DNA of 64,000 nucleotides from Flavobacteriaceae bacterium (lineage in GTDB: Bacteria; Bacteroidota; Bacteroidia; Flavobacteriales; Flavobacteriaceae): the NCBI GenBank assembly GCA_029248405.1, contig JAQWJJ010000016.1:186001-250000 (forward strand), given 5' to 3'. The first letter of the stretch is position 1. Each line of letters opens with the position of its first letter. The position numbers and the translations under genes were made by a program. Shown piece by piece: positions 1 through 7,408 of the stretch. The notes below the pieces were generated by a model. The model was given only the letters and a program-made list of their open reading frames with translations, did not search any database and was not told the origin of the DNA.

Positions 1-1701
1 GGCGGGATTGGTTTATCAATTCATAACATTCGTGCGACAGGATCCTATATCTCCGGGACTAATGGGACCTCTAATGGCATTGTGCCCATGCTTCGTGTTT
101 TTAATGACACGGCGCGCTACGTCGATCAAGGTGGTGGGAAAAGAAAGGGGAGTTTTGCAATTTATGTAGAGCCATGGCATGCGGACATCTTTGACTTTTT
201 GGACCTCAAAAAGAATCATGGTAAAGAAGAGATGCGTGCACGCGACTTGTTCTATGCCATGTGGATCCCAGATTTGTTCATGAAACGTGTTCAAGACGAC
301 AGCACTTGGACACTGATGTGTCCTAACGAATGTCCAGGACTTTATGATTGTCATGGTGATGAATTTGAAGAAATGTATTTGGCTTATGAAGCTCAGGATA
401 AGGGCAGAAAGACCATCCGTGCACGCGAGCTTTGGGAGAAAATCTTGGAGTCTCAGATCGAAACAGGGACGCCTTATATGCTGTATAAGGATGCTGCCAA
501 CCGCAAGAGTAACCAAAAGAATTTGGGAACCATCCGTTCTTCGAATTTGTGTACTGAAATCATGGAGTACACCTCTGCAGATGAAGTCGCAGTTTGTAAC
601 TTGGCGTCTATTGCCTTGCCCATGTTTGTCAAAAAAGGAGCTTTTGACCACAAAGAACTTTTTAAGGTGACCAAGAGAGTCACCAAGAACTTGAATCGCG
701 TTATTGATCGAAATTACTACCCAGTAGTTGAGGCAGAAAACTCGAATTTCCGTCACAGACCTGTAGGTTTAGGAATTCAGGGACTGGCAGATGCGTTCAT
801 CTTGTTGCGCCTGCCGTTCACCAGCGATGAAGCCAAAAAACTGAATCAAGAAATTTTTGAGACCCTTTATTTTGCCGCTTTAACAGCTTCGATGGAGGAG
901 GCCAAAGTGGACGGACCTTACCAATCATATAAAGGCTCACCTATTTCAGAGGGGCTTTTTCAACACAACCTTTGGAACATCAAAGATGAAGAGTTGAGCG
1001 GCCGATGGGATTGGGCAAAACTTCGCAAAGACATCAAAAAGCATGGAGTGCGCAACTCATTACTTGTAGCACCGATGCCCACAGCTTCTACATCTCAGAT
1101 TTTAGGAAATAATGAGGCTTTTGAGCCCTATACGTCCAATATTTACACCCGTCGTGTACTTTCTGGTGAGTTTATTGTTGTGAACAAGCATCTTCTAGAA
1201 GATTTGGTTGAAATAGGCTTATGGAATGATACCCTAAAAGAAGAGATCATGAGGGCCAATGGATCTATCCAACATATTGAAGGGATTCCGCAAGAGCTCA
1301 AAGAATTATATAAGACGGTTTGGGAATTATCTATGAAAGATATTATTGATATGTCCCGCCATAGAGGTTACTTTATTGACCAGTCACAATCACTCAACCT
1401 ATTTATGGAAAATGCGAATATGGCCAAACTGACTTCGATGCACTTCTACGCCTGGCAGAGTGGGCTCAAAACGGGCATGTATTATCTGCGCACAAAGAGT
1501 GCTGTGGATGCCATTAAATTCACCCTTAATAATCAAGCCAAGGAGGAAAAGATTCCAGCCGAAGCGCCTAAAGCCAAAGCGGTCCCTGTAGGCGTGTCAG
1601 GGCCTGAAAAGACTTTGACAGCTCAGGAGTTGCGTGAGATGCTTGCGCAGGGCAAGGATGCTGCTGAAAACGATGAGGATTGCTTGATGTGTGGTTCTTA
1701 A
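1..1701 (+). CDS. nrdA: Ribonucleoside-diphosphate reductase, alpha (catalytic) subunit, 5'-truncated by window edge
   Basis: Reduces ribonucleoside diphosphates to deoxyribonucleotides together with the NrdB radical subunit, in the cytosol. The reading frame is open from base 1, so the true start lies outside; 566 residues are visible of a family length near 800. Seen: the [15 protein letters not shown] segment right at the edge, the catalytic motif [10 protein letters not shown] (active-site Asn, Cys and Glu, near visible residues 182-186), [19 protein letters not shown], and a C-terminal CLMC pair that relays electrons from thioredoxin or glutaredoxin. The tail just before it ([16 protein letters not shown]) is the usual flexible linker. 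The gene ends before a strong terminator. The upstream partner, probably nrdB, is not in view. Confidence 0.97.
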   Translation, partial: GGIGLSIHNIRATGSYISGTNGTSNGIVPMLRVFNDTARYVDQGGGKRKGSFAIYVEPWHADIFDFLDLKKNHGKEEMRARDLFYAMWIPDLFMKRVQDDSTWTLMCPNECPGLYDCHGDEFEEMYLAYEAQDKGRKTIRARELWEKILESQIETGTPYMLYKDAANRKSNQKNLGTIRSSNLCTEIMEYTSADEVAVCNLASIALPMFVKKGAFDHKELFKVTKRVTKNLNRVIDRNYYPVVEAENSNFRHRPVGLGIQGLADAFILLRLPFTSDEAKKLNQEIFETLYFAALTASMEEAKVDGPYQSYKGSPISEGLFQHNLWNIKDEELSGRWDWAKLRKDIKKHGVRNSLLVAPMPTASTSQILGNNEAFEPYTSNIYTRRVLSGEFIVVNKHLLEDLVEIGLWNDTLKEEIMRANGSIQHIEGIPQELKELYKTVWELSMKDIIDMSRHRGYFIDQSQSLNLFMENANMAKLTSMHFYAWQSGLKTGMYYLRTKSAVDAIKFTLNNQAKEEKIPAEAPKAKAVPVGVSGPEKTLTAQELREMLAQGKDAAENDEDCLMCGS

Positions 1702-1710
1702 AGAATAAAT

Positions 1711-1743
1711 AAAAAAAGCCCCGCATTTGCGGGGCTTTTTTTT
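1711..1743 (+). terminator. Rho-independent terminator of nrdA
   Basis: GC-rich stem AGCCCCGC/GCGGGGCT with a short AT loop, preceded by seven A and followed by eight T. It lies 10 nt after the nrdA stop. The A-tract means it could also work on the minus strand for transcripts leaving the PiT gene, although that gene ends at 1802. Confidence 0.93.
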
Positions 1744-1801
1744 GCTCAAAATACGAGGTGTTTTGCTCGTATAAGATGTCTATTCAATAAAGTTAATGCC
1801 T

Positions 1802-4036
1802 TTATTTGACGTTTTTGTTATAGACCTGCATCAATTCCCAAACCGCATCAATAAGATCTTTAGACTCGAGGAGCACATTAAAATAAAGCGCTGTGTTTTT
1901 AGGACTAGACTCTTCTTTACGGGTCAAGGTTACCTGGTCATCAATGCGCTGTGAAACACTCTGGCTCAATGCTTCAAGCTCAGCCGTTATGGTGCTGATG
2001 GCTTTCAAGTTGTTTTCATCAAACATATGGACTAGCTTACTGAGGATTGCACCAAATTCATGATCCACTTCTTGAAGCACTTTAATTTGATTAAAGCGCA
2101 ATGATTTGTGGTTGTTGTGAATATGCTTAAAGCTCTTTTTTGTGATAAAGTCAAGCGATTGAGTAATATCAGTAAGGTGCGTTAATATTTGGATGTAGAA
2201 TTTGCTTCCGCGCAAACTAGTTTCTTCCAGATTTTTAATGAAATAAAACAAATTGTTGCGTAAATCTTCAATCTCTTCACCCAGTTTATCGACTCCTTTT
2301 TTACATTTTTTCAGCCCTTTTTCATCTTGGCTGGCTAATCCATGGATGACGTTGCTGTAGGTCTTTTGGGTGCGTGCAAATACATTGGAGATGTTTTGGG
2401 TGCTTTCACTAATAATTCCCTGAACCGTTTTGCTTGCCGTCTTTTTTAAACCCTTTGGTGCCGCTTTGTCCGCGCTACGTTTTTTGTGAAATAGATAATT
2501 ACGCACTAACAGCGCAAGAGCTAAAATGAGTAAAACAGCAATCGCGACACCGCCCCCTAAGAATATTAAATAAGCCAAAGTTCCTGCCACTACAAAGGCA
2601 CTGAAGGCCGTAAAAAACCAACCACCGATAACATTAATTACCCCAGCGACACGATAAACGGCGCTTTCTCGTCCCCATGCGCGGTCGGCCAGAGAAGTAC
2701 CCATGGCAACCATAAAGGTAACGTAAGTGGTGGATAAGGGCAGCTTCATGGAGGTAGCAATAGAGATCAAAACTCCGGCAACCATAAGATTAATTGAAGC
2801 GCGAATCATATCAAATGCAGGTGCTTCTGGATCATCCTTCAGGGCCATTACTTCAGGTTTCTCAAAGCTTTGGTTCATTTTTGCTATTGCTCCGGAGGGG
2901 AGTATTTTACTCATCAGGTGGCTTAATTGCGTGCCCCCTTTTACCAAAACACGCGATAGCATATTGGGTTGAAATTTCTCAGCACCATCGTTTTGACGCG
3001 AAAGCCCAATTTCCGTTTCTGTAACTGTTTTGGCCTTTTTAGAAAACCACAACGTCAGCACCATGACCCCGCCAGCAATAAATAACAATATAGGTTCGGC
3101 AGGGACCTTTTTACTCAACACATCCATGGAAAATTCGGCCGCAGGAACCCCAGAGATTGACCAAGCCTCAAATGAGTGATAAGCCGCCATAGGAACTCCG
3201 ATAAAATTAACAAGGTCGTTACCTGAAAAGGCCAAGGCCAAGCCAAAAGTACCAATAGTGATGACCACGATCAGAATACTTTTTTTGAATATTTTCATGA
3301 ATAAAAAAGAAAACAAGGCCCAAAATACAAACCCAATACCTAGAATCATCCAAGTTTGACTGGATAGAACTTCTTTGAAGGAATCGTAATATGGGGTGCC
3401 TTTAAGACCCTTAAAAAAGATGAAATAGGTAATCGCGGTAAGGGCAATACCGCCGAAGATTGCGCCGAAGTTTTTAATTTTTTGCTCATAATGGAAACTA
3501 AAAATCATTCGGGAGGCCCATTGGACCAAAGCCCCTATGGAAAATGAAATAACTACTGAAAGTAGTATTCCGCTTATAATTTCAGTGGCCTTCTTTGTAT
3601 TGATATAGGTGCCGAGATCCCCAAAGGTTTGATTGGGGTCCATACCGATTTTTATCAAAGCCATCACAACAGCGGCGCCTAATAATTCAAATACAATCGA
3701 AACCGTAGTTGAAGTAGGCATGCCTAAGGTATTGAAGAAGTCCAGGAGCAAAATGTCCGTGATCATCACAGCCATAAATATGATCATGATTTCATCGAAG
3801 TAAAATTCCCCTGGCACAAAAATCCCTTTACGGGCGACCTCCATCATCCCACTGGAAAATACCGCCCCAATAAATATCCCCAAACTTGCCACGATCATTA
3901 TGGTTCTGAAGGAAATCGCTTTAGAGCCAATGGCTGAGTTTAAAAAGTTTACGGCATCATTACTGACACCTACTACAAGATCCACCAAAGCCAAAACGGC
4001 CAAGGCGATTAACATCATTAAATAAATCTGATCCAT
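1802..4036 (-). CDS. Inorganic phosphate transporter, PiT family, with C-terminal PhoU-like helical domain
   Basis: Cation-coupled inner-membrane uptake of inorganic phosphate. At 744 residues it is longer than plain PiT proteins (about 400-500). Both PiT signature repeats are visible: GVSNDAVNFLNSAIGSKA followed by GMPTSTTVSIVFELLGA in the N-terminal half, and LPLSTTYVTFMVAMGTSLADRAWG in the second half (about residues 430-460). About a dozen hydrophobic segments are seen. After about residue 530 the protein turns into a charged, helical, cytoplasmic region resembling PhoU/DUF47 proteins, which normally gate phosphate transporters. It lies 74 nt downstream of the porin gene on the same strand and has its own Pho-box-like promoter in that gap, so it may be transcribed both alone and with the porin. 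Confidence 0.93.
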   Translation of the reverse strand: MDQIYLMMLIALAVLALVDLVVGVSNDAVNFLNSAIGSKAISFRTIMIVASLGIFIGAVFSSGMMEVARKGIFVPGEFYFDEIMIIFMAVMITDILLLDFFNTLGMPTSTTVSIVFELLGAAVVMALIKIGMDPNQTFGDLGTYINTKKATEIISGILLSVVISFSIGALVQWASRMIFSFHYEQKIKNFGAIFGGIALTAITYFIFFKGLKGTPYYDSFKEVLSSQTWMILGIGFVFWALFSFLFMKIFKKSILIVVITIGTFGLALAFSGNDLVNFIGVPMAAYHSFEAWSISGVPAAEFSMDVLSKKVPAEPILLFIAGGVMVLTLWFSKKAKTVTETEIGLSRQNDGAEKFQPNMLSRVLVKGGTQLSHLMSKILPSGAIAKMNQSFEKPEVMALKDDPEAPAFDMIRASINLMVAGVLISIATSMKLPLSTTYVTFMVAMGTSLADRAWGRESAVYRVAGVINVIGGWFFTAFSAFVVAGTLAYLIFLGGGVAIAVLLILALALLVRNYLFHKKRSADKAAPKGLKKTASKTVQGIISESTQNISNVFARTQKTYSNVIHGLASQDEKGLKKCKKGVDKLGEEIEDLRNNLFYFIKNLEETSLRGSKFYIQILTHLTDITQSLDFITKKSFKHIHNNHKSLRFNQIKVLQEVDHEFGAILSKLVHMFDENNLKAISTITAELEALSQSVSQRIDDQVTLTRKEESSPKNTALYFNVLLESKDLIDAVWELMQVYNKNVK

Positions 4037-4056
4037 ATTGAGTTAAATTGTTGAAA

Positions 4057-4101
4057 CAAAGGTCGAATTAAATTAACAAATTACTGTTATTAAATTGTTA
4101 T
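4057..4101 (-). promoter_or_regulatory. Putative Pho box and promoter of the PiT transporter gene
   Basis: Read on the minus strand from 4101: three in-phase 11-mers, ATAACAATTTA, ATAACAGTAAT and the weaker TTGTTAATTTA, then a 7-nt spacer (4062-4068) and CTTTG (4057-4061), 20 nt before the PiT start codon. The same order and spacing occur before the porin and the TonB receptor. Tandem 11-bp repeats are the known binding arrangement of PhoB-type regulators; the assignment here is inferred. Confidence 0.6.
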
Positions 4102-4110
4102 GTGTATGAC

Positions 4111-5310
4111 TTAAAAATGAAGGTCAAATCCCAATCGGAACTCAATGAAATCTTCATTGCCATCCACTTGGCCGAAACTTAAATCACTTTGAATTTTGAG
4201 TTTGTGACCCACCACATATTTTGAAGCTCCAGCCGTGTAAACGACCTCATTCCCTTTACCAGTAACGGCTCCATAACTGATACTCGAATGACGGCCTGTG
4301 AGCTCAAAGTTATTCTTAAACAAATAGCTAGCCTGAATATTAGTGGCGTTACCTACCTGTACAACATTGGATGAGCCCGCAAATGGAGTGGGTTCAGCTG
4401 CGCTTCTATCGGCATATTCTGCCATGATCGAAAAACCACGATATTTTAACATCGCGTCCATAAATATTGTAGTGATATCTGTTTCGAAAAGACTGCCATC
4501 GTCCAGAATCATGTAGCTGCCCATATTGCTCCGATTTTTCACGGCATTTTGATTGAGGTCATAAGTCGCGGCAATCATCAATTTTACAGAGGACTCACGC
4601 ACTAAATCGCTTTGTGAATAATCACCTTTTTTAGCAAAGTTACCAAAAGGCAATAATTCTACACGAGAGGTATACTGAAGGCCACCTAAATTTCCTTCGG
4701 TAATATTGCGCCCTTCCCCTTGGGACAAGGCCAGTTTTTCTCTTACGAGCATTTGCCCAATTTTGTGTTTGTATCTGAGTTGAATTCCCATATCTCGATC
4801 GATGTTGAATTTACTGTTCAAAATTGATCGGTCAATGAGTTGGAGACTTCCAGAAGAAATCACACGCTCTATGTTTCCAGGTAACTTGGTTTGTCCAGCC
4901 CAAAGCTCAAAACCCGGGGCAAAATGCCACATCACTACGGCGTCCAATATATAACGCGGGGTGTTTCGGTTGTAGACACTGGCTCCTGAAATATCGCGGT
5001 TTGAAAGGCCTAACTCAAGTTTGTATTTCAACTTTGGACTAAAGGCCCAACCGTCAAACTTAAATCGAGCACGTCGCACAAGGAAATTGTATTCAGCATC
5101 ACCATAATTACTGCCATCGTGATTCCAAGCGGATTGAAATCTAGTCTGAATTCTGGGGGCAAACTTTACAGTGAAGCTGCTATCTGCTGCAGTAAAATTA
5201 ATTAAACCTTTACCAAAAGATTGATCGTTTAAAGTCTGTGCGTGAATTGGTAAAAAACAGAGGAAACTAAGGCCAAGAAGCCATGTTGTTTGCAAGCGCA
5301 TATAAATCAT
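4111..5310 (-). CDS. Phosphate-selective porin, OprO/OprP family
   Basis: Predicted outer-membrane beta-barrel that lets phosphate or polyphosphate into the periplasm (family knowledge, PF07396-type). 399 residues. The N-terminus MRLQTTWLLGLSFLCFLPIHAQ is a signal peptide. The body shows alternating strands rich in aromatic residues, with segments typical of the family such as RRARFKFDGWAFSPKLKYKLELGLSNRD and a late LTGRHSSISYG region, and it ends in a barrel-type FRLGFDLHF. Two start codons are possible: ATG at 5310, or ATG at 5301, which gives the cleaner signal peptide. The gene stands directly upstream of the PiT transporter, giving an outer- plus inner-membrane phosphate route, and is preceded by a three-copy Pho-box-like array. 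Confidence 0.9.
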   Translation of the reverse strand: MIYMRLQTTWLLGLSFLCFLPIHAQTLNDQSFGKGLINFTAADSSFTVKFAPRIQTRFQSAWNHDGSNYGDAEYNFLVRRARFKFDGWAFSPKLKYKLELGLSNRDISGASVYNRNTPRYILDAVVMWHFAPGFELWAGQTKLPGNIERVISSGSLQLIDRSILNSKFNIDRDMGIQLRYKHKIGQMLVREKLALSQGEGRNITEGNLGGLQYTSRVELLPFGNFAKKGDYSQSDLVRESSVKLMIAATYDLNQNAVKNRSNMGSYMILDDGSLFETDITTIFMDAMLKYRGFSIMAEYADRSAAEPTPFAGSSNVVQVGNATNIQASYLFKNNFELTGRHSSISYGAVTGKGNEVVYTAGASKYVVGHKLKIQSDLSFGQVDGNEDFIEFRLGFDLHF

Positions 5311-5329
5311 TTTTAAGTTTTTGTCGCCG

Positions 5330-5374
5330 CAAAGGAATTGCTCTAATGTTACCTAAATGTTTCCTAATTGTTAT
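5330..5374 (-). promoter_or_regulatory. Putative Pho box and promoter of the porin gene
   Basis: On the minus strand from 5374: ATAACAATTAG, GAAACATTTAG and GTAACATTAGA, three adjacent 11-mers in perfect register, then 7 nt (5335-5341) and CTTTG (5330-5334), 19 nt before the first possible ATG. The -7 element is TTCCTTTG, one mismatch from TAnnTTTG, which would suit an activator-dependent promoter. Confidence 0.68.
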
Positions 5375-5410
5375 TTGATTAATTTTAAAGTGATTAATTG
5401 AGAAAATGTG

Positions 5411-5440
5411 CAAAAAAAAATGGCCGCCCGAAGGCGGCCT
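5411..5440 (-). terminator. Orphan rho-independent terminator on the minus strand
   Basis: Seven-bp all-GC stem GGCCGCC/GGCGGCC. Read on the minus strand the loop is TTCG, forming the very stable C(UUCG)G tetraloop, and nine T follow. Orientation is therefore clear. No minus-strand gene lies between it and the terminator at 6084-6115, and it sits upstream of the porin promoter. It either insulates that promoter from read-through or ends an unrecognised small transcript. Confidence 0.85.
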
Positions 5441-5702
5441 ACACAAAAATCGAGTCGACAAAAACTTAATGATTCTATGTGCAAGTGTTTAAAACACATT
5501 CAAAGAACGTCTTTCTATTTAGTCACAATATCAAGCGAACATTAAATAAATATTAATTAGAAATAGCTGCTGGCTGGATTGAAAAATGTGTTTAAATATA
5601 ATTAAATCAGCGCTTTATAAGCTGTATGTTAATTTAATGTTATGTAAACGTAAATTCTGTGTAACAAATTCATTAACTTAGCATGAATTCAATTGTTATA
5701 TT
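5441..5702. other. AT-rich intergenic region without a recognised gene
   Basis: About 260 nt between the orphan terminator and the MORN-repeat gene. It contains a likely promoter for the plus-strand gene: TAACTTAG at 5674-5681 (one mismatch from TAnnTTTG), 21 nt before its ATG. No convincing ORF or known RNA family is seen. A minus-strand transcript from here would end at the 5411-5440 terminator. The best minus-strand -7 candidate is only TGAATTTG near 5666-5673 (one mismatch), so start and existence of such an RNA are unproven. Confidence 0.5.
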
Positions 5703-6065
5703 ATGAAAGCAATCATTTTAACCGGAGGCCTTTTATTTGCGACCACATTATGGGCTCAAGAAACACCAAAAAGAGAAAATATTAAAAATGGTTCTGTGGT
5801 GGAGTCCACGGTATATCATGACAATGGAAGTATAGCCCAAAAAGGGGCCTATAATCTTAACAATGAATTGCATGGCGCTTGGGTAAGTTACAATTCCCAA
5901 GGTGCTATAACTGCTCAAGGAAATTACACCCAAGGTAAAAGAGTCGGCACCTGGTATTTTTATAATACTGGGGAAATCAATCAAGTCCAATATCAAGACG
6001 GACGCGTCACCCAGGTGGATCGTTTGGCCAAAACAGATACTCGTGTAGTCAGTCAATTTGAATAA
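5703..6065 (+). CDS. Small secreted MORN-repeat protein, YwqK antitoxin-like family
   Basis: 120 residues with signal peptide MKAIILTGGLLFATTLWAQ. The mature part carries at least three short repeats of the MORN-variant type (YHDNGSIAQKGAY, YNSQGAITAQGNY, YNTGEINQVQY), each with the Y-x-N/D-x-G-x-I pattern. In databases such proteins are often labelled YwqK-family antitoxin or, wrongly, nicotinic acid mononucleotide adenyltransferase; there is no nucleotidyltransferase motif and no toxin gene next to it. It is probably periplasmic or surface-exposed, function unknown. It is monocistronic, between the phosphate porin and the TonB/lipoprotein operon, and ends at a shared terminator. No Pho-box array precedes it. 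Confidence 0.8.
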   Translation: MKAIILTGGLLFATTLWAQETPKRENIKNGSVVESTVYHDNGSIAQKGAYNLNNELHGAWVSYNSQGAITAQGNYTQGKRVGTWYFYNTGEINQVQYQDGRVTQVDRLAKTDTRVVSQFE

Positions 6066-6083
6066 ACTACATCATAACACATT

Positions 6084-6115
6084 AAAAAGGGCCTCATTCG
6101 AGGCCCTTTTTCTTT
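6084..6115. terminator. Bidirectional terminator between convergent genes
   Basis: Stem GGGCCTC/GAGGCCC with loop ATTC, flanked by five A and by a T-rich run, so it works in both directions. It serves the MORN-repeat gene (plus) and the lipoprotein gene (minus). The 14-nt core GCCTCATTCGAGGC recurs exactly in the terminator at 38168-38196. Confidence 0.92.
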
Positions 6116-6165
6116 AAGCTGTTTCATGATTTACACAACACAGCCAACAACACTTAAAATTTAGT

Positions 6166-7362
6166 TTATAGTCCTGAAGTCCATCCAGAGGCCCAGCTAG
6201 GCGCAGCAGCACCGTTGCCAGCACCAGAGGTAGGTCCTTCAACCACAAAGCTTTGGTTGGCACCGATATAATCAGTTACCTCAAATCCAGCTGCTGGATT
6301 GTCAAATTGCATTGGGCTGATGCTCAAGTCACCATTTTCGATACGCACGGCGGCTTCTGCATCAGTGTCCTTTACTTTAACCCCAAGGTCAATACTGTCA
6401 GTGTAGAAGTTGGTAATGGTGAATGATCCACCCCCTTCTTTAAAGTAAAGTGCTCCTTCTGTTACAGGACCCACCACAGTAATATTGCTGAGTGTAGTCG
6501 TGGTTACAGGGCTAGCATTTCCATCATCACCATTGTTTGATCCTTCGATACCGGCTTTTGCACCGTCCTTGATGTACCAGAAAGAACCGTTTCCATTCCA
6601 GCCGTCGGCAAAGTCGATAGAATCATCACCACTGCCGATAGACACTAAGTAGTCTCCTGAAACCGTACCACCGAAGAATTCAATCCCGTCGTCACCCCCT
6701 TGGTAAGACTGAACATATTCAAAAGTGGTTCCTGCACCAACACCGAACAGGGAAACACCGTTAAACTCCTTATCGTTTGAGAAAGTAGCTCCGGTGTATT
6801 CTACACGTAGGTAACGAATAGATCCAGAGTTATCGTTGGCGTTGCTCCCACCGTAGGTCAAGTCGGCCACCTCAGAAGTCACATTAGATCCTTTGTTTGT
6901 TGGTGCATCACCACAAACCACAAGGCCTCCCCAATCACCAGGTGCAGGGCTCGCAGAACCGGATGTCATGACTACTGGGGCGGAAGAGTTACCATTGATG
7001 AAAATCTGCGCTCCACGCTCTACGGCGATGTAAGCAGAAGTTCCACCAGTTGCAGTGATAACGGTTCCAGCAGGAATTGTTAAAGAAGCTCCTGCACGCA
7101 CGACGTATGCGCCAGTTAAGTTATACGCAATTGCGCTTTCTAAAGTAACGTCGGTTACGACATCTCCTTCAAGGACATTATCGACGGCACACGGCGCACA
7201 GGCAGACCCGCCGCAATCGACACCGGTTTCATCACCATTTTGGATGCCGTCATCACACGTAACAGCTTGTGGATCTGGAGTCATACTATCATCTTTACTG
7301 CACGAAAATAGCACAGCGACAATAGCTAATCCTAAACTAAATTTGGCAATTGAATGTTTCAT
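6166..7362 (-). CDS. Surface lipoprotein paired with a TonB-dependent receptor; probable phosphate-starvation protein
   Basis: 398 residues. The N-terminus MKHSIAKFSLGLAIVAVLFSC ends in a lipobox, and the SKDD after the Cys resembles a Bacteroidota surface-export signal. It is followed by the Cys-rich motif CDDGIQNGDETGVDCGG, often seen at the N-terminus of Bacteroidota surface proteins. The rest is Gly/Asp/Ser/Thr-rich with regularly spaced short strands (IPAGTVITATGG, GDWGGLVVCGDAP, GGDDGIEFFGGTVSGDYLVS), suggesting a beta-helix. No catalytic motif was recognised. The start is 46 nt after the TonB receptor stop, so it is the second gene of that operon and probably the partner lipoprotein of the receptor. 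Databases often call homologues multidrug transporter, which nothing in the sequence supports. Confidence 0.75.
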   Translation of the reverse strand: MKHSIAKFSLGLAIVAVLFSCSKDDSMTPDPQAVTCDDGIQNGDETGVDCGGSACAPCAVDNVLEGDVVTDVTLESAIAYNLTGAYVVRAGASLTIPAGTVITATGGTSAYIAVERGAQIFINGNSSAPVVMTSGSASPAPGDWGGLVVCGDAPTNKGSNVTSEVADLTYGGSNANDNSGSIRYLRVEYTGATFSNDKEFNGVSLFGVGAGTTFEYVQSYQGGDDGIEFFGGTVSGDYLVSIGSGDDSIDFADGWNGNGSFWYIKDGAKAGIEGSNNGDDGNASPVTTTTLSNITVVGPVTEGALYFKEGGGSFTITNFYTDSIDLGVKVKDTDAEAAVRIENGDLSISPMQFDNPAAGFEVTDYIGANQSFVVEGPTSGAGNGAAAPSWASGWTSGL

Positions 7363-7408
7363 TTTTGTTGATTTAAATTAATAACTGTTTGAATTGATTG
7401 TTGAGTAT

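Noticed and set aside
16-756. 246-codon open frame antisense to nrdA
   Set aside because: It runs opposite a strongly conserved enzyme, has no family motifs and no promoter or signal; its length follows from the codon composition of nrdA.
5501-5523. CTTTG on the minus strand as a fourth Pho-type promoter
   Set aside because: The 11-mers at the required distance (5513-5523 and beyond) do not match RTAACNTT, so the site is fortuitous.
5640-5702. Pho-type repeats before the MORN-repeat gene
   Set aside because: GTAAC-like words occur, but not in an 11-bp register, and the -7 region is CTTAG, not CTTTG at the right spacing.
6166-7362. Multidrug transporter, a label homologues sometimes carry
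   Set aside because: The protein is a lipoprotein with no transmembrane helices beyond the signal peptide and no transporter motif.
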